From positions 124,001 to 188,000 of the forward strand of contig CAWJIJ010000009.1 in the NCBI GenBank assembly GCA_963842955.1: 64,000 nt of DNA. The letters run 5' to 3'. Made by a program: the position numbers and the translations under genes. Shown piece by piece: positions 1-9,319 of this stretch (the stretch's first letter is position 1; each line of letters begins with the position of its first letter). The notes beneath the pieces were generated by a model. It saw only the letters and a list, made by a program, of their open reading frames with translations, had not been told where the DNA came from and did not search any database. Source of the DNA: JARFQW01 sp963842955. Lineage in GTDB: Bacteria > Pseudomonadota > Gammaproteobacteria > Steroidobacterales > XN24.

Positions 1-344
1 TCTTCACTGACCATGCTCTTGGATTTCACGACCCGCCTGGCACCGCGTCGGGTGAGGATGTCCAGCACGATCCGGCGCGCCGCCTGCGGGTCCCATGCGT
101 AATGCACATTGATCCGGCGTTCGGTCAGACGCGCTTCCGCCTGCTGCAGGTAGTCGTCCAGATGGTCCACGGTGTGCTGCTTGATCTGACCCGCCAGGTG
201 ACGCAGCGCATCGGAATCCGGGTAGTCCGCGCCCATGACCTCCAGGCGCTTGTCATAGGAGGACGTCGTCCCGTCCCGGACACTGGCCTTGACCTCGTCC
301 GGAAGGTTGGCGGCGAAATTGTCGATGGCCTGCTTGCTGATCAC
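1..344 (-). CDS. lutB: LutB-like lactate utilisation iron-sulfur protein (5' part only)
   Basis: The first ~114 residues of a LutB-type protein, cut by the window edge. In this family LutB is the LUD-domain plus ferredoxin-like subunit of the LutABC complex, which oxidises L-lactate to pyruvate in the cytoplasm. The visible part ends with the family hallmark V-K-S-K-S-M-V-S-E-E, about 105-114 residues in, and contains the typical D-H-L-D-D-Y-L-Q-Q-A-E stretch before it. The GTG start at 344 lies in a GTGA overlap with the lutA stop, so translation is probably coupled. The Fe-S clusters lie in the missing part and cannot be checked. Confidence 0.85.
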   Translation of the reverse strand, partial: MISKQAIDNFAANLPDEVKASVRDGTTSSYDKRLEVMGADYPDSDALRHLAGQIKQHTVDHLDDYLQQAEARLTERRINVHYAWDPQAARRIVLDILTRRGARRVVKSKSMVSE

Positions 345-1084
345 GGTCTGGCCTCCGCCGGCAGTGCGTCTCGAAGAATCTGGGCAACGTGCTTGATAGG
401 GAAGGGAATTCCGGCCCGCTGGGCCAGGCCTTTCTGATGCAGAAGGCAACTCATGTCCGGCGATACGATGCAGTCCGGCTCGAGCTCCGTATAGTTTTTC
501 AGCTTCAGGTGGCCAAGCGCACCGGAAACGTGGGGGAATGCCACCGAGAATACCCCGCCGAAGCCGCAGCATTGCTCGGGCTCCCGGGGATCGACGATTT
601 CCAGGCCAGCGATGCTCGAGAGCAGGCGCTCCGCGGCGGCGACCGTTGGTGTGCCCCGATTGTGACAGCCTCGATGGATCACGATCCGGCCGGGGTAGGC
701 CCCTGGCCAGTCGTTCACGCCCAGGCCGTTGACGATAAAGTCCGCAAATTCCCAGGTCCGTTGCCCCAGGGCAACGATTTCATCGAAATCCGGTTCGCCT
801 TCGAACGCGACTCGGGCTTCGTGAAACATCGCGGCGGCGCAGGAGCCGGCCGGCACGATGATCGGCTGGTCCCCGGCGAAGACTCGAGCGACGTGGCGTA
901 CAACCCGTCGGCAGGCCGCCCAGTCGCCAGCTGTGTAACCCGGCTGGCCGCAGCAGGTCTGGTCCTCGGGAAACGACACCTCGCAGCCTAGACGCTCCAG
1001 GACCTCCACGGCTGCCTTCGCGACGTCATCAAAAAAGACATCGCACAGGCAGGTCAACATGAACTGGACACGCGGTCCTTCCAC
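341..1084 (-). CDS. lutA: LutA-like (Fe-S)-binding protein, CCG domains
   Basis: Subunit A of the LutABC lactate oxidation complex, a cytoplasmic protein built from two cysteine-rich CCG domains as in heterodisulfide reductase subunit B. Seen: T-C-L-C-D near the N-terminus, C-C-G-Q-P-G around residue 40 and C-C-G-F-G-G in the second repeat. The length from GTG 1084 (247 residues) suits LutA, usually about 240-270. The frame stays open upstream to 1255, but that extension has no family resemblance. ATG 1060 is the other candidate start, and neither has a strong ribosome-binding site. The gene is followed by lutB with a 4-base overlap. Confidence 0.85.
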   Translation of the reverse strand: MEGPRVQFMLTCLCDVFFDDVAKAAVEVLERLGCEVSFPEDQTCCGQPGYTAGDWAACRRVVRHVARVFAGDQPIIVPAGSCAAAMFHEARVAFEGEPDFDEIVALGQRTWEFADFIVNGLGVNDWPGAYPGRIVIHRGCHNRGTPTVAAAERLLSSIAGLEIVDPREPEQCCGFGGVFSVAFPHVSGALGHLKLKNYTELEPDCIVSPDMSCLLHQKGLAQRAGIPFPIKHVAQILRDALPAEARP

Positions 1085-1726
1085 CGGGGCGCGCTCTGGA
1101 TACACCGCAGGCACCTCTGAAGATCGAGTTGGAGGAACTACAGAGCATAGTCGAGCGGCGAACAAGCAGGTTGCGCCGGGATTCGGGCGGGGTCGCCGCC
1201 AGGGACGCTGCGTGCCAGCTGGGTCCCCATCGTTGGGTCTCCGCTGTGAGTCCATAGAAACGCCCGATCAACGCGGTTTGTGTTGCCGGCTGGTGGCGAC
1301 CGCCTCCGGATCCCACGGGAAACACATGGTTCCCCGTCCAAATGTCATGAAGGTGACAGCGGTTTTGGGGTCCGGGTGATAACTTGCGCGCGCTTAGCCT
1401 GGCTGCGTTATCCGGACCTGATCTCCGATGAAGGTGCAGACCGGACGTTAATGCCAGGCAGCCAGGGCGCGCCAATTTAGAATAGGGTAAGGTCATGCGG
1501 AGATTCGTTTCTTGAGCGGGGCTTGAGAGGCGGGTGGCTGGTTTGCCGTTCGGGACAAGTTCATGGACAAGAAATTTTTCGGTCCCAGCCCGGTGACTGT
1601 CGTTCTGGGGCAAGGCATTCGGGTTGACTCCGCGCCGTCAGGAGGGTCTTCACTGATACCGGGTGCCTTCGGTCTTTGCCGGCTTTCATCGGAACGCAGG
1701 TGTGCTGCGGGAACGGAATTGTCCGG
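1085..1726. other. Intergenic region between divergent lutA and the GGDEF/EAL gene
   Basis: About 640 bases without a convincing gene. Open frames here are short or run antisense into the neighbours. The stretch should carry the promoters of the divergent lut operon and of the c-di-GMP gene. A TAGAAT hexamer on the plus strand at 1478-1483 resembles a sigma-70 -10 box, but the -35 position at 17 bases is poor (CAGGCA). I see no tRNA-like fold, riboswitch or obvious operator palindrome. Confidence 0.5.
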
Positions 1727-4315
1727 GTGATTTCGAGCCGAAGTTTTCCGGGCGAGTTGGGATCGGACACCGTACTCTCCGCGCTTTGCGAGGTCGTTCC
1801 GGATTGTGCCCTGCTGTGCAGTCCCGAGGGCCGGGTGATCCACGCCAATCGACCGGCCCGCGAGCTGCTCGGCGGCACGGAAGGTGCCCTGGACGAGCTG
1901 CTGGTGCCGGAGACTGATTCGGAAGGGCTGATTCCTTTTGTTTCGGGTCGCGGGGCAGGGGCGGGCCTCAGCTATCTCGCGCGGGTGGCAGCTGACAGCG
2001 GCGATGGCCGCATGGTTCGAGTCAGCCTCAGGGAAATTCCGCTGCCCGAGGATCTCGGCGGCGAGGCTGTTCTGGTCATTATCCGGGCGCGCGAGGAATC
2101 CGTTTCCGCCATGGAGGCTCTCGAAGCCGAACTGACGGCCCGCGCCGATTTCCCGACCCTCCTCGCCGGAATTGCCCGGCACTTTCTGAACCTGGCCTAC
2201 TCCGACGTCGAAACCGGAATCTACCGGAGTCTGTCTGCGCTTGGTCGTGTCAGCCATTGCCAGCGGGCCTATCTGTTCCTGGTCGGAGAGAGGGGAACCA
2301 TCCTGGAGCGGGCCTTCGGCTGGAGCGCGCCCAGGGCCGGCGAGCGAAATCTTTCCGACGTTGAAGGCATGGCCCTGGAGCAGTTTCCCTGGACAATACG
2401 GCATTTCGCGAAAGGCGAGACAGTCCTGGTTTCCAATTCGCAGGACCTGCCGGAAGAGGCGGAGGCCGAGCGCGCGCTCTGCGAATACCTGGGGGTGGGC
2501 AGTTTTGTCCATGTGCCGCTCAGGCTGCGGGGCCGGCTGGCTGGCTGGATCGGACTGGACGATCATCGCCCCCGGGTGTGGAGCGACGAAGAGATCGGCG
2601 TCCTGAGGGCCACTGGCGGACTGCTGCTGTCGGCCTGGGAAGGCAAGCGCCGCGATGAACAGCTTTTCCACGAGCAGGAACGGGCTCAGCGCACGCTGGA
2701 CTGTATCGGTGACGGAGTCATCTGCGTGGATGTGGACGGCCGGATCGAGTATGTCAATCCCGTCGCGGAAAGTCTTGTCGGCCGGAAAGCCGCCGAGGCC
2801 CGCGGTCGGTTGCTGACGGACGTCCTGGGAATCGAGGGCGAAGACGATGACCGGGTCATGGATATCCTGGGCCTGAGCGAGGACTCGACGCGGCCGATGG
2901 AATTCGAGGGCGCGCTGATCACGGCGAGCGAAGAGAACCGCATCATCAAGCTCTCGGTTGCGCCCATGCGCGACCGGTCCGGGCGCATACGCGGGGCCGT
3001 GCTGGCGCTGCGGGACGTGACCGAGGCCCGCAAGGCCACCGAGGAGGCGGAGCACCACGCGAGCCACGATCCGCTGACCGGGCTTGTGAATCGCAGGGAA
3101 TTTGAACGCCGCTTGCAGCGCGCCGTGGAAAGCGCCTCTCAGCGGCGGACATCCCACGCGTTGTGCTATCTGGACCTGGATGACTTCAAGATCATCAACG
3201 ATACCGCCGGGCATTCTGCCGGTGACGAGGCCCTAAGCCATGTGGCTGAGGTCATTACGGGGAAGCTACGGTCGCGTGACACGCTTGCCCGCCTTGGAGG
3301 AGACGAGTTCGGGCTGTTGCTTGCGGACTGCAACGCGAGGCATGCCTGGGAGGTTTGCAGCGGTCTCGTCAGTTTTTTCAAGGAACATCAGTTTTCCTGG
3401 CAGGGTCGGGATTTCGATCTCGGCCTGAGCATCGGCATAACCGCTATCCACGAGGGTTGCGACAGCCCGTCGGCCCTGCTGACCGAAGCCGACCAGGCTT
3501 GTTATCGCGCCAAGTACCTGGGGCGCGGCCGGGTGCAGATCTTTACTCCGGGGGAAACCACCCAGCCCGGGCCGATCGAGCCGCGGATGACCGCATCCGA
3601 ACTCGAGGAGTCCTTGAGCCTTGGCCGGGTCGAGTTGCACTGGCAGCCGGTCGAGGCGGGTGCTGGCTCCGGGCAGATGCTCTATCGGGAAATCCTATGC
3701 CGAATCGCTTCCTCGAACGGGACCTTGCTGGGACCCGATGACTTCATGCCGGTGGCCCGCCGAAACGGCCTCCTGCCGGCGTTGGATTGCCTCGTGATGG
3801 AGTGTGGCCTGCGGCGGGCGGCATGCCAGTCCGACGATGTATCGATCGGGTTCAACGTGGGGCGCGAGAGCTTCCGGGACGAGGAGTGCCGCCGGGATAT
3901 TCTCAGGCTCGTGGCTGAATCGGGATTCCCCGCGAACAGGGTCTGGTTCGAGCTCATGGAGCCCGATGTGGCGATCGCGTTAACGGACGCCAAGCGATTC
4001 GTGGAGCCGCTCGTATCTGCCGGTTGCCGTTTCGTTCTCGATGGGGTGTCGGGTGGACTGGGCACCTTGCAGATCATCGAGGCCCTGCCCATCGCCGCCA
4101 TCAAGGCCGGTCGGCCCCTCGTAGGCCAGCGGGAAGGCGCGCCGGCCACAACCGGGATCATGCTCGCTCTGATGGAAATGTGCCGGGCCATGGACTTGAT
4201 CCTGATCGCCAAGGACGTGGTCCATGGGGATCAGGCAGCGCGGCTGACTCAGATGGGTGTGACCTATATCCAGGGCGGGGCCGTGGCCGAACCGGTTCCG
4301 ATGCCCGAGGGCTGA
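1727..4315 (+). CDS. PAS-GAF-PAS-GGDEF-EAL protein: probable diguanylate cyclase with degenerate EAL domain
   Basis: A cytoplasmic c-di-GMP enzyme of about 862 residues without membrane segments. From the N-terminus it has a PAS domain (~15-95), a GAF-like domain (~155-320), a second PAS (~330-450), GGDEF (~450-610) and EAL (~620-860). The GGDEF site is intact (R-L-G-G-D-E-F) and is preceded by an R-S-R-D inhibitory site, so it should make c-di-GMP. The EAL domain is changed at catalytic positions: E-A-L reads E-I-L and the D-D-F-G loop reads D-G-V-S, losing the second metal-binding aspartate. It is probably not a phosphodiesterase and may bind ligand instead. The start is uncertain: GTG 1727, GTG 1700 or TTG 1676. 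It stands alone and converges on menD. Confidence 0.85.
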   Translation: MISSRSFPGELGSDTVLSALCEVVPDCALLCSPEGRVIHANRPARELLGGTEGALDELLVPETDSEGLIPFVSGRGAGAGLSYLARVAADSGDGRMVRVSLREIPLPEDLGGEAVLVIIRAREESVSAMEALEAELTARADFPTLLAGIARHFLNLAYSDVETGIYRSLSALGRVSHCQRAYLFLVGERGTILERAFGWSAPRAGERNLSDVEGMALEQFPWTIRHFAKGETVLVSNSQDLPEEAEAERALCEYLGVGSFVHVPLRLRGRLAGWIGLDDHRPRVWSDEEIGVLRATGGLLLSAWEGKRRDEQLFHEQERAQRTLDCIGDGVICVDVDGRIEYVNPVAESLVGRKAAEARGRLLTDVLGIEGEDDDRVMDILGLSEDSTRPMEFEGALITASEENRIIKLSVAPMRDRSGRIRGAVLALRDVTEARKATEEAEHHASHDPLTGLVNRREFERRLQRAVESASQRRTSHALCYLDLDDFKIINDTAGHSAGDEALSHVAEVITGKLRSRDTLARLGGDEFGLLLADCNARHAWEVCSGLVSFFKEHQFSWQGRDFDLGLSIGITAIHEGCDSPSALLTEADQACYRAKYLGRGRVQIFTPGETTQPGPIEPRMTASELEESLSLGRVELHWQPVEAGAGSGQMLYREILCRIASSNGTLLGPDDFMPVARRNGLLPALDCLVMECGLRRAACQSDDVSIGFNVGRESFRDEECRRDILRLVAESGFPANRVWFELMEPDVAIALTDAKRFVEPLVSAGCRFVLDGVSGGLGTLQIIEALPIAAIKAGRPLVGQREGAPATTGIMLALMEMCRAMDLILIAKDVVHGDQAARLTQMGVTYIQGGAVAEPVPMPEG

Positions 4316-4368
4316 TTTCAGACCGTTGCCCTCGAAAGGACCGGCTCCCCCCCCGCTCCGGGTGTGGC

Positions 4369-6033
4369 CTACGGTCTGTGTCCACCGTGGGGCAGCACGG
4401 TCCACAGGTCCCGTCTCCGGGATTCGCTTTCCTGCCGATCCACTCGCAGTATCACGACCGAGCCCCGCTTTCCCTTCACTGCATCTGTGACGGCCGCCGC
4501 GGCTTCCTCCGGATCTTCCGTCGACACGCAGGCGACACCGAATGCACCGGCCGCGGCTCCGATATTCAGGCCCGTCGGCGTCAGCCACAGGCGTTCAAAT
4601 GCTTCAAGGCCACGCTGCGGCAGCAGACCGAAAATGCCGCCGCCGCCGTTGTCGATGACAAAAGCGACGACGGGCCGTTCCCGGAGAAGGTGCAAGGCAT
4701 TGAGATCATGAAACAGCGCAAGGTCGCCCAGTAGCGCGACCCCGGCCTGTCCTGCTGCCGTGATCAGCCCGGCCGCGGTGGAGAGGTTTCCATCGATGCC
4801 GCTCACGCCCCGGTTCCCCCAAATCCGGGGTCCCTTGCTTCGGACAGCCGCGAAGGCGTCCACGTCCCGGATCACCATGGAGTTTCCGGAGAAGACCGGG
4901 GTGCCTTCGGGTAGCGTGGCGAAGATCCGGGCTATCGCTTGGGCTTCCGGTGGCATCAACCCGGGCTTCAGCAGTGCTTGCCGGGCCAAGGACTCGGCCT
5001 CGCTAAGCGTCTCGAGCAATCCGGGTCCCGGTCGGATGTGGCGGGCCAGGGCGTCCAGCGTTGCGCGGGGATCACCGGAGAGTATGTATCTCGCGGCGCG
5101 CCCGGGATCCGGCCAGTCGGAACGGGCGGTCAGCACTATCCGGCAGGTGGCCCGGCTCGTCCACGCAGCGGTCGTTCGAGAAACGGGTGTCCCGCCGATT
5201 TCGATCGACCAGTCAGCCGGCGCCGGTATGCTGGCCCTGAGTGCCAGTTCCCCGTTAACCAGGCGCGGGCTGGCCGACTCGCTGAATCGGAGCCCGGAGA
5301 GTATGTCCGCCACGATGGGAACATCCAGGGTTTCGGCCAGGGAGAGGATGCGCTCCGGGAGTCCGGGCAGCGGCGGAAGCCGCCCGCAGACAATCAGGCC
5401 CCGGCCGGCCGGGGCCTGAACGTTCTCCAGGCTGGTCGCGCCGCCGGAGGGAAGCCCCACCGTGACGGCCGACGGCTCCCAGACGGGAACCGGATCAGGA
5501 TCCGGCGCCGGCTCGCGGATGGAACAATTGACATGGACGGGTCCCGGTTCTGGATAACAGGAGACCAGCGCCGCGCGCCGTCCCGTGTCAAATGCCTCAC
5601 GGGGCGTCATATCCGCGGCTACGGCGAGCGCCCCACGGACGTGACTGGTCAGCAATTCAGCCTGGTGGGTGGCCTGGTTGGCACCGCAACCGACGAGTTC
5701 GGGCGGGCGGTCCGCGGATACGGCCAGCATCGGGACCCCGTCTTCCGCGGCTTCGACGAGCGCCGGGAGCCAGTTAGCCGGAGCGGACCCGGAGGTGGCA
5801 ATCAGGATGGCCGGTCGACCGCTGAGGCGGGCAAGACCCAGGGCGAAGAAAGCCGCGCTGCGCTCGTCGACCAGCACCGAAACGGTGAAGGCGTCGCAGG
5901 CGTTGGCGGCGGCCGCAAGAGGGCTCGATCGGGAGCCGGGAGACAGCACCACATGGGTGGCGCCGGTCACCGACAGGCCGTCCAGCAGGCAGGTGGCGAC
6001 TGCAGTCGAGGGCCCGCCGCGAGTTTCAGGCAA
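4369..6033 (-). CDS. menD: 2-succinyl-5-enolpyruvyl-6-hydroxy-3-cyclohexene-1-carboxylate synthase (MenD)
   Basis: Thiamine-diphosphate enzyme that adds the succinic semialdehyde unit of 2-oxoglutarate to isochorismate, the first committed step of menaquinone synthesis. Seen: the N-terminal pyrimidine-binding part S-P-G-S-R-S-S-P-L, the C-terminal N-R-G-V-S-G-I-D-G-N-L-S-T-A-A-G block and G-D-L-A-L-F-H-D-L-N. I chose TTG 6033 because it gives 554-555 residues, the normal MenD length. It has GAGG about nine bases upstream and overlaps the menF stop (TTGCCTGA), which implies coupling. The frame is open further upstream, but only as a shadow of menF. It is co-transcribed after menF. Confidence 0.93.
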   Translation of the reverse strand: MPETRGGPSTAVATCLLDGLSVTGATHVVLSPGSRSSPLAAAANACDAFTVSVLVDERSAAFFALGLARLSGRPAILIATSGSAPANWLPALVEAAEDGVPMLAVSADRPPELVGCGANQATHQAELLTSHVRGALAVAADMTPREAFDTGRRAALVSCYPEPGPVHVNCSIREPAPDPDPVPVWEPSAVTVGLPSGGATSLENVQAPAGRGLIVCGRLPPLPGLPERILSLAETLDVPIVADILSGLRFSESASPRLVNGELALRASIPAPADWSIEIGGTPVSRTTAAWTSRATCRIVLTARSDWPDPGRAARYILSGDPRATLDALARHIRPGPGLLETLSEAESLARQALLKPGLMPPEAQAIARIFATLPEGTPVFSGNSMVIRDVDAFAAVRSKGPRIWGNRGVSGIDGNLSTAAGLITAAGQAGVALLGDLALFHDLNALHLLRERPVVAFVIDNGGGGIFGLLPQRGLEAFERLWLTPTGLNIGAAAGAFGVACVSTEDPEEAAAAVTDAVKGKRGSVVILRVDRQESESRRRDLWTVLPHGGHRP

Positions 6034-7420
6034 GGGCCAGGACCTCGAGCATGGGCGCCAGCTTCCAGCCGGTTTCACCCAGCTCCCAGTCGGGGTCTGA
6101 GCTGGAAACGATGCCGGCACCGGCAAAGAGTTCGGCCTTGGTGCCCCGGCAGACTGCGCAGCGCAGCAGCACCCAGATCGTCCCTTCCCCGGTGGGAGAA
6201 ACCCAGCCCGCGCCTCCCGTGTACCAGCCGCGCCGGGCCTCGCCCTGTTCCGCCAGCCAGGCGAGGGCCTCCCGGCGTGGGGTGCCACCGACCGCGGGTG
6301 TGGGGTGCAGGCCGGCAACGAGATCAAGAACGAGAAGATTTTCCGGGCGTGTGCCGCGAACGCGTGTCCAGAGGTGCTGCACACTCGGTAGCTTCAGGAG
6401 CTCCGGTTCCGGCGCCGCGACGGTGGGGACGTTCTGTCGGTTGAGTTCGCGGCGAATTTCGCGGACCACCACATCATGCTCTCGGCGGGACTTGGCATCC
6501 GCCAGCAAGGCCCGTCCCAGGCCATTGTCCGCCTCGCTCTCCGGTGCCCGCGGCGCCGAGCCGGCGAGCCCGTCGGCCACGACCGTCTTGCCTTCGATGC
6601 TGACGAGCCGCTCCGGAGAGATCGATACAAAGCAGGTGCCGCCGTGGCGAATGAGCATCTGGGCGCAACCCGGGTAATTGCTGGCCACCGCCGCCAGAGC
6701 CTGGCCCAGTCGGGGCCGGCGATTCAGCTGAACGGCCAGTTTTCTGGTGAGGACGACTTTTTCCAGTTCGCCCGCCTCGATACTGTCCAGGGCACCGCGC
6801 ACGCGCTGGATCCAGGAGTCGCCAGCATGGTTTCGATCTACCCGCACGGGCCGTCGGTTGGCGACCTGCATGGTGCCGAGACTGTCAGCGAGGACATCCG
6901 CGGCGGCCAGGCAGGCATCGATCGCACGTCTGGCGGATTCCTGCGGGGCGACGTTCAGGGTCAGAGTAGCGTGGCCGTCCCGGCGCCGATAAAGCAGGCG
7001 AGGCATCCGCAGCAGGCTGTTTGGCAGGGGGCCGGTCTCGTCGTCCGGATGAAACGCGTACCCGAAAAAGGTCTGCCGTCCTGACGCCAGGCCCGGGACG
7101 AGCGTCTCTTCGTCCCACCCACTTGCCAGGACTCGGGCGCGGCGGGCCAGCCGAGCCAGCCGCCCGCGGCCCGATGCGGTCCATGCGCCGGCCGTTCCCA
7201 GTCCGATCGAGTATTGGCCGGCCGCCGGCACGGCGGAATACAGGCAGCCGTCCGGGATCTCCGCGAGAACCGGTATGCCGACCGCCGCCGGCACGGTCAG
7301 GCTCAGAAATTTGCTGGTATCGCGGCGGGCAAGGACCCGGGAAAGGGGGTCGGTCAGGGAGTCGGCAAACCCACTTGCCCACGGGGAAACGTTGCTTTGA
7401 GAATCCACTTGCTCTGCCAT
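6026..7420 (-). CDS. menF: Isochorismate synthase (MenF-type)
   Basis: Converts chorismate to isochorismate, the entry to the Men pathway. The 464-residue protein shows the chorismate-binding fold in its C-terminal half: L-E-K-V-V-L-T-R-K, S-P-E-R-L-V, H-P-T-P-A-V-G-G-T-P and the G-W-Y-T-G-G-A-G block, ending G-E-T-G-W-K-L. Isochorismate synthases of siderophore and salicylate pathways share this fold, but direct overlap with menD fixes the role here. It is the first gene of a menF-menD unit divergent from menB. The start at 7420 leaves about 120 bases to menB, room for back-to-back promoters. Confidence 0.92.
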   Translation of the reverse strand: MAEQVDSQSNVSPWASGFADSLTDPLSRVLARRDTSKFLSLTVPAAVGIPVLAEIPDGCLYSAVPAAGQYSIGLGTAGAWTASGRGRLARLARRARVLASGWDEETLVPGLASGRQTFFGYAFHPDDETGPLPNSLLRMPRLLYRRRDGHATLTLNVAPQESARRAIDACLAAADVLADSLGTMQVANRRPVRVDRNHAGDSWIQRVRGALDSIEAGELEKVVLTRKLAVQLNRRPRLGQALAAVASNYPGCAQMLIRHGGTCFVSISPERLVSIEGKTVVADGLAGSAPRAPESEADNGLGRALLADAKSRREHDVVVREIRRELNRQNVPTVAAPEPELLKLPSVQHLWTRVRGTRPENLLVLDLVAGLHPTPAVGGTPRREALAWLAEQGEARRGWYTGGAGWVSPTGEGTIWVLLRCAVCRGTKAELFAGAGIVSSSDPDWELGETGWKLAPMLEVLALA

Positions 7421-7494
7421 CGGGTAGGCCGCCGGTAGTCTAGCATGCAGCGAATCGGGGCTCGCGCCGGATGAACCGGTCGCGCCGGCTTGAG

Positions 7495-7500
7495 TACAAT
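7495..7500 (+). promoter_or_regulatory. Candidate -10 box upstream of menB
   Basis: TACAAT, five of six matches to the sigma-70 -10 consensus, ends 42 bases before the menB start. The hexamer 17 bases upstream (TGAACC) is a weak -35. It fits the position needed for a menB-menA-menC promoter, but this is only a motif match. Confidence 0.35.
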
Positions 7501-7542
7501 CCGCTATTCACCCAGAGCGGATCACCCAGAACGGAGCCCACC

Positions 7543-8364
7543 ATGGACTGGATGCCTGCCGGCGATTTCGAACTCGAGGACGTGGTCTACGAGCAAGCTG
7601 AAGGCATTGCGCGCATCGTGATCAATCGACCCCACGTGCACAACGCATTTCGGCCCGAGACCGTGATGGAGCTCAGCCGGGCGTTTACCCATGCGCATTT
7701 CGACCCCGATGTCGGCGTCATCATCCTGACGGGCGCTGGAGACCAGGCGTTTTGCTCCGGGGGAGACCAGCGCGTGCGGGGGGAGCACGGGGGGTATGCC
7801 GACAGCAGAGGCGTCAACCATCTGAACGTGCTCGATCTGCAGATGCAGATTCGCCGGCTGCCCAAGCCCGTGGTGGCCAGCGTTGCCGGCTGGGCCATTG
7901 GCGGCGGTCATGTCCTGCACCTCGTGTGCGATCTGACCGTTGCGGCAGACAATGCCCGCTTCGGCCAGACCGGTCCCAAGGTGGGCAGCTTCGATGCGGG
8001 CCTGGGCGCCGGCCTGCTGGCCCGCACCGTCGGGTTGAAAAAAGCCAAGGAGATCTGGTTTCTGTGCCGGCAGTACGATGCCGCCCAGGCCCTGGACATG
8101 GGGCTCGTCAATACCGTCGTGCCCGTGGCTGAACTGGAACAGGAAACGGTGGCCTGGTGCCGGCGCATGCTGGAGATGAGCCCGACCGCGCTGCGGGCGT
8201 TGAAGGCTGCGTTCAATGCGGACACAGACGGGCTGGCCGGCATCCAGGAGCTGGCCGGCAACACGACCGCGTTGTTCTACATGAGCGACGAGGCTCGTGA
8301 GGGCAGGGATGCGTTTCTCGACAAGCGGCCCCCGGACTTTCGCAAGTTCCCCCGTCGTCCCTAG
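7543..8364 (+). CDS. menB: 1,4-dihydroxy-2-naphthoyl-CoA synthase (MenB)
   Basis: Crotonase-family enzyme that closes the second ring from o-succinylbenzoyl-CoA to give DHNA-CoA. The 273 residues include the oxyanion-hole regions C-S-G-G-D-Q-R and G-G-G-H-V-L-H, then N-A-R-F-G-Q-T-G-P-K-V-G-S-F-D-A-G-L-G, which is characteristic of MenB rather than generic enoyl-CoA hydratases. The C-terminus also looks MenB-like. ATG 7543 was chosen over an in-frame ATG at 7471 because GGAG lies just upstream and the extra residues have no family match. First gene of menB-menA-menC; 15 bases to menA. Confidence 0.93.
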   Translation: MDWMPAGDFELEDVVYEQAEGIARIVINRPHVHNAFRPETVMELSRAFTHAHFDPDVGVIILTGAGDQAFCSGGDQRVRGEHGGYADSRGVNHLNVLDLQMQIRRLPKPVVASVAGWAIGGGHVLHLVCDLTVAADNARFGQTGPKVGSFDAGLGAGLLARTVGLKKAKEIWFLCRQYDAAQALDMGLVNTVVPVAELEQETVAWCRRMLEMSPTALRALKAAFNADTDGLAGIQELAGNTTALFYMSDEAREGRDAFLDKRPPDFRKFPRRP

Positions 8365-8379
8365 GGCCGGACTGCGGGC

Positions 8380-9270
8380 ATGGTGCGTCACTGGCTGCTG
8401 GCTGCCCGCCCCAAGACGCTGCCGGTGGCGATTGCCCCGGTGCTGGTCGGGACGACGCTGGCGTGGGCCGAGACCGGCCGGGCCGATGCAACCGTGATGC
8501 TGGTGATTGTGCTTGCCGCGACCCTGATCCAGATCGCCACCAACCTGCATAACGATGTGGCGGATCACGAGCGTGGCGGAGACCTGCCCGAAACACGCCT
8601 GGGCCCGCCCCGGGCCACCGCGGAGGGCTGGTTGGCGCCGGGCCAAGTGCGCGCTGCCGCGGGCCTGACATTTGTGGCCGCCGGTGTCCTGGGGGCCTGG
8701 CTCATTTACGAAGGCGGGTGGCCGATTGCGCTCATCGGATGCTTTTCCATCGTAGCGGGCTGGGCCTACAGCGGCGGACCGTGGCCGATTTCCTATACGA
8801 GCTTCGGCGAATTCTTCGTCTGGCTGTTTTTCGGCCTCATCGCGGTTGGCGGCACGTACTTTCTGCAAACCGCCGCGCTGACGCCAGGAGCCATCATCGC
8901 GGGGGCAGCGCTCGGCATGCCCGCGGCGGCCGTGCTGGTGGTGAACAACTACCGGGATCTGGAGAATGACCAGCGGGTGGGCCGCCGGACCTTTGCCGTG
9001 CGCTTCGGGCGGGGGGCCAGCCGGGCGCAGTACGCGCTTCTGATGTTGCTGCCGTTTGCCTTGCTGCCGCTGATGGAGTCGATCCGGCCTTTATGGTGGT
9101 TGTTGCCCGTTGCAGGTTTGCCCTACGCCGTCCGTCTCGTGAGCCGGTTTGCTGGGATGCCGCCGGGGCCCGCATTCAACTCCCTGCTCGCGGCGACGGC
9201 CAGGTTCCATCTCGTCTTCGGTGTTCTTTTGTGCGTGGCCATCGTGGCGGCTACCGGGCGCTGGCCGTGA
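8380..9270 (+). CDS. menA: 1,4-dihydroxy-2-naphthoate polyprenyltransferase (MenA)
   Basis: Integral membrane UbiA-family prenyltransferase that joins DHNA to the polyprenyl tail. Seen: the first Asp-rich motif N-L-H-N-D-V-A-D-H-E-R-G near residue 55, the second N-N-Y-R-D-L-E-N-D near residue 190, and about eight or nine hydrophobic segments. The N-terminal A-A-R-P-K-T-L-P motif is typical of MenA. Length (296) is normal. Close spacing to menB and menC suggests one transcript. Confidence 0.95.
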   Translation: MVRHWLLAARPKTLPVAIAPVLVGTTLAWAETGRADATVMLVIVLAATLIQIATNLHNDVADHERGGDLPETRLGPPRATAEGWLAPGQVRAAAGLTFVAAGVLGAWLIYEGGWPIALIGCFSIVAGWAYSGGPWPISYTSFGEFFVWLFFGLIAVGGTYFLQTAALTPGAIIAGAALGMPAAAVLVVNNYRDLENDQRVGRRTFAVRFGRGASRAQYALLMLLPFALLPLMESIRPLWWLLPVAGLPYAVRLVSRFAGMPPGPAFNSLLAATARFHLVFGVLLCVAIVAATGRWP

Positions 9271-9319
9271 GTTGGTCCGGCCGGCCGCGCCGGCGTCTCG
9301 ACGCCGGAGACCTGGCCGG

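Noticed and set aside
1493..3214. A 573-residue minus-strand open frame opposite the GGDEF/EAL gene
   Set aside because: Its plus-strand counterpart has clear PAS, GAF and GGDEF motifs; the antisense frame shows none.
4316..4368. Run of eight C's as a regulatory or recombination site
   Set aside because: A homopolymer between convergent genes, with no repeat partner or motif around it.
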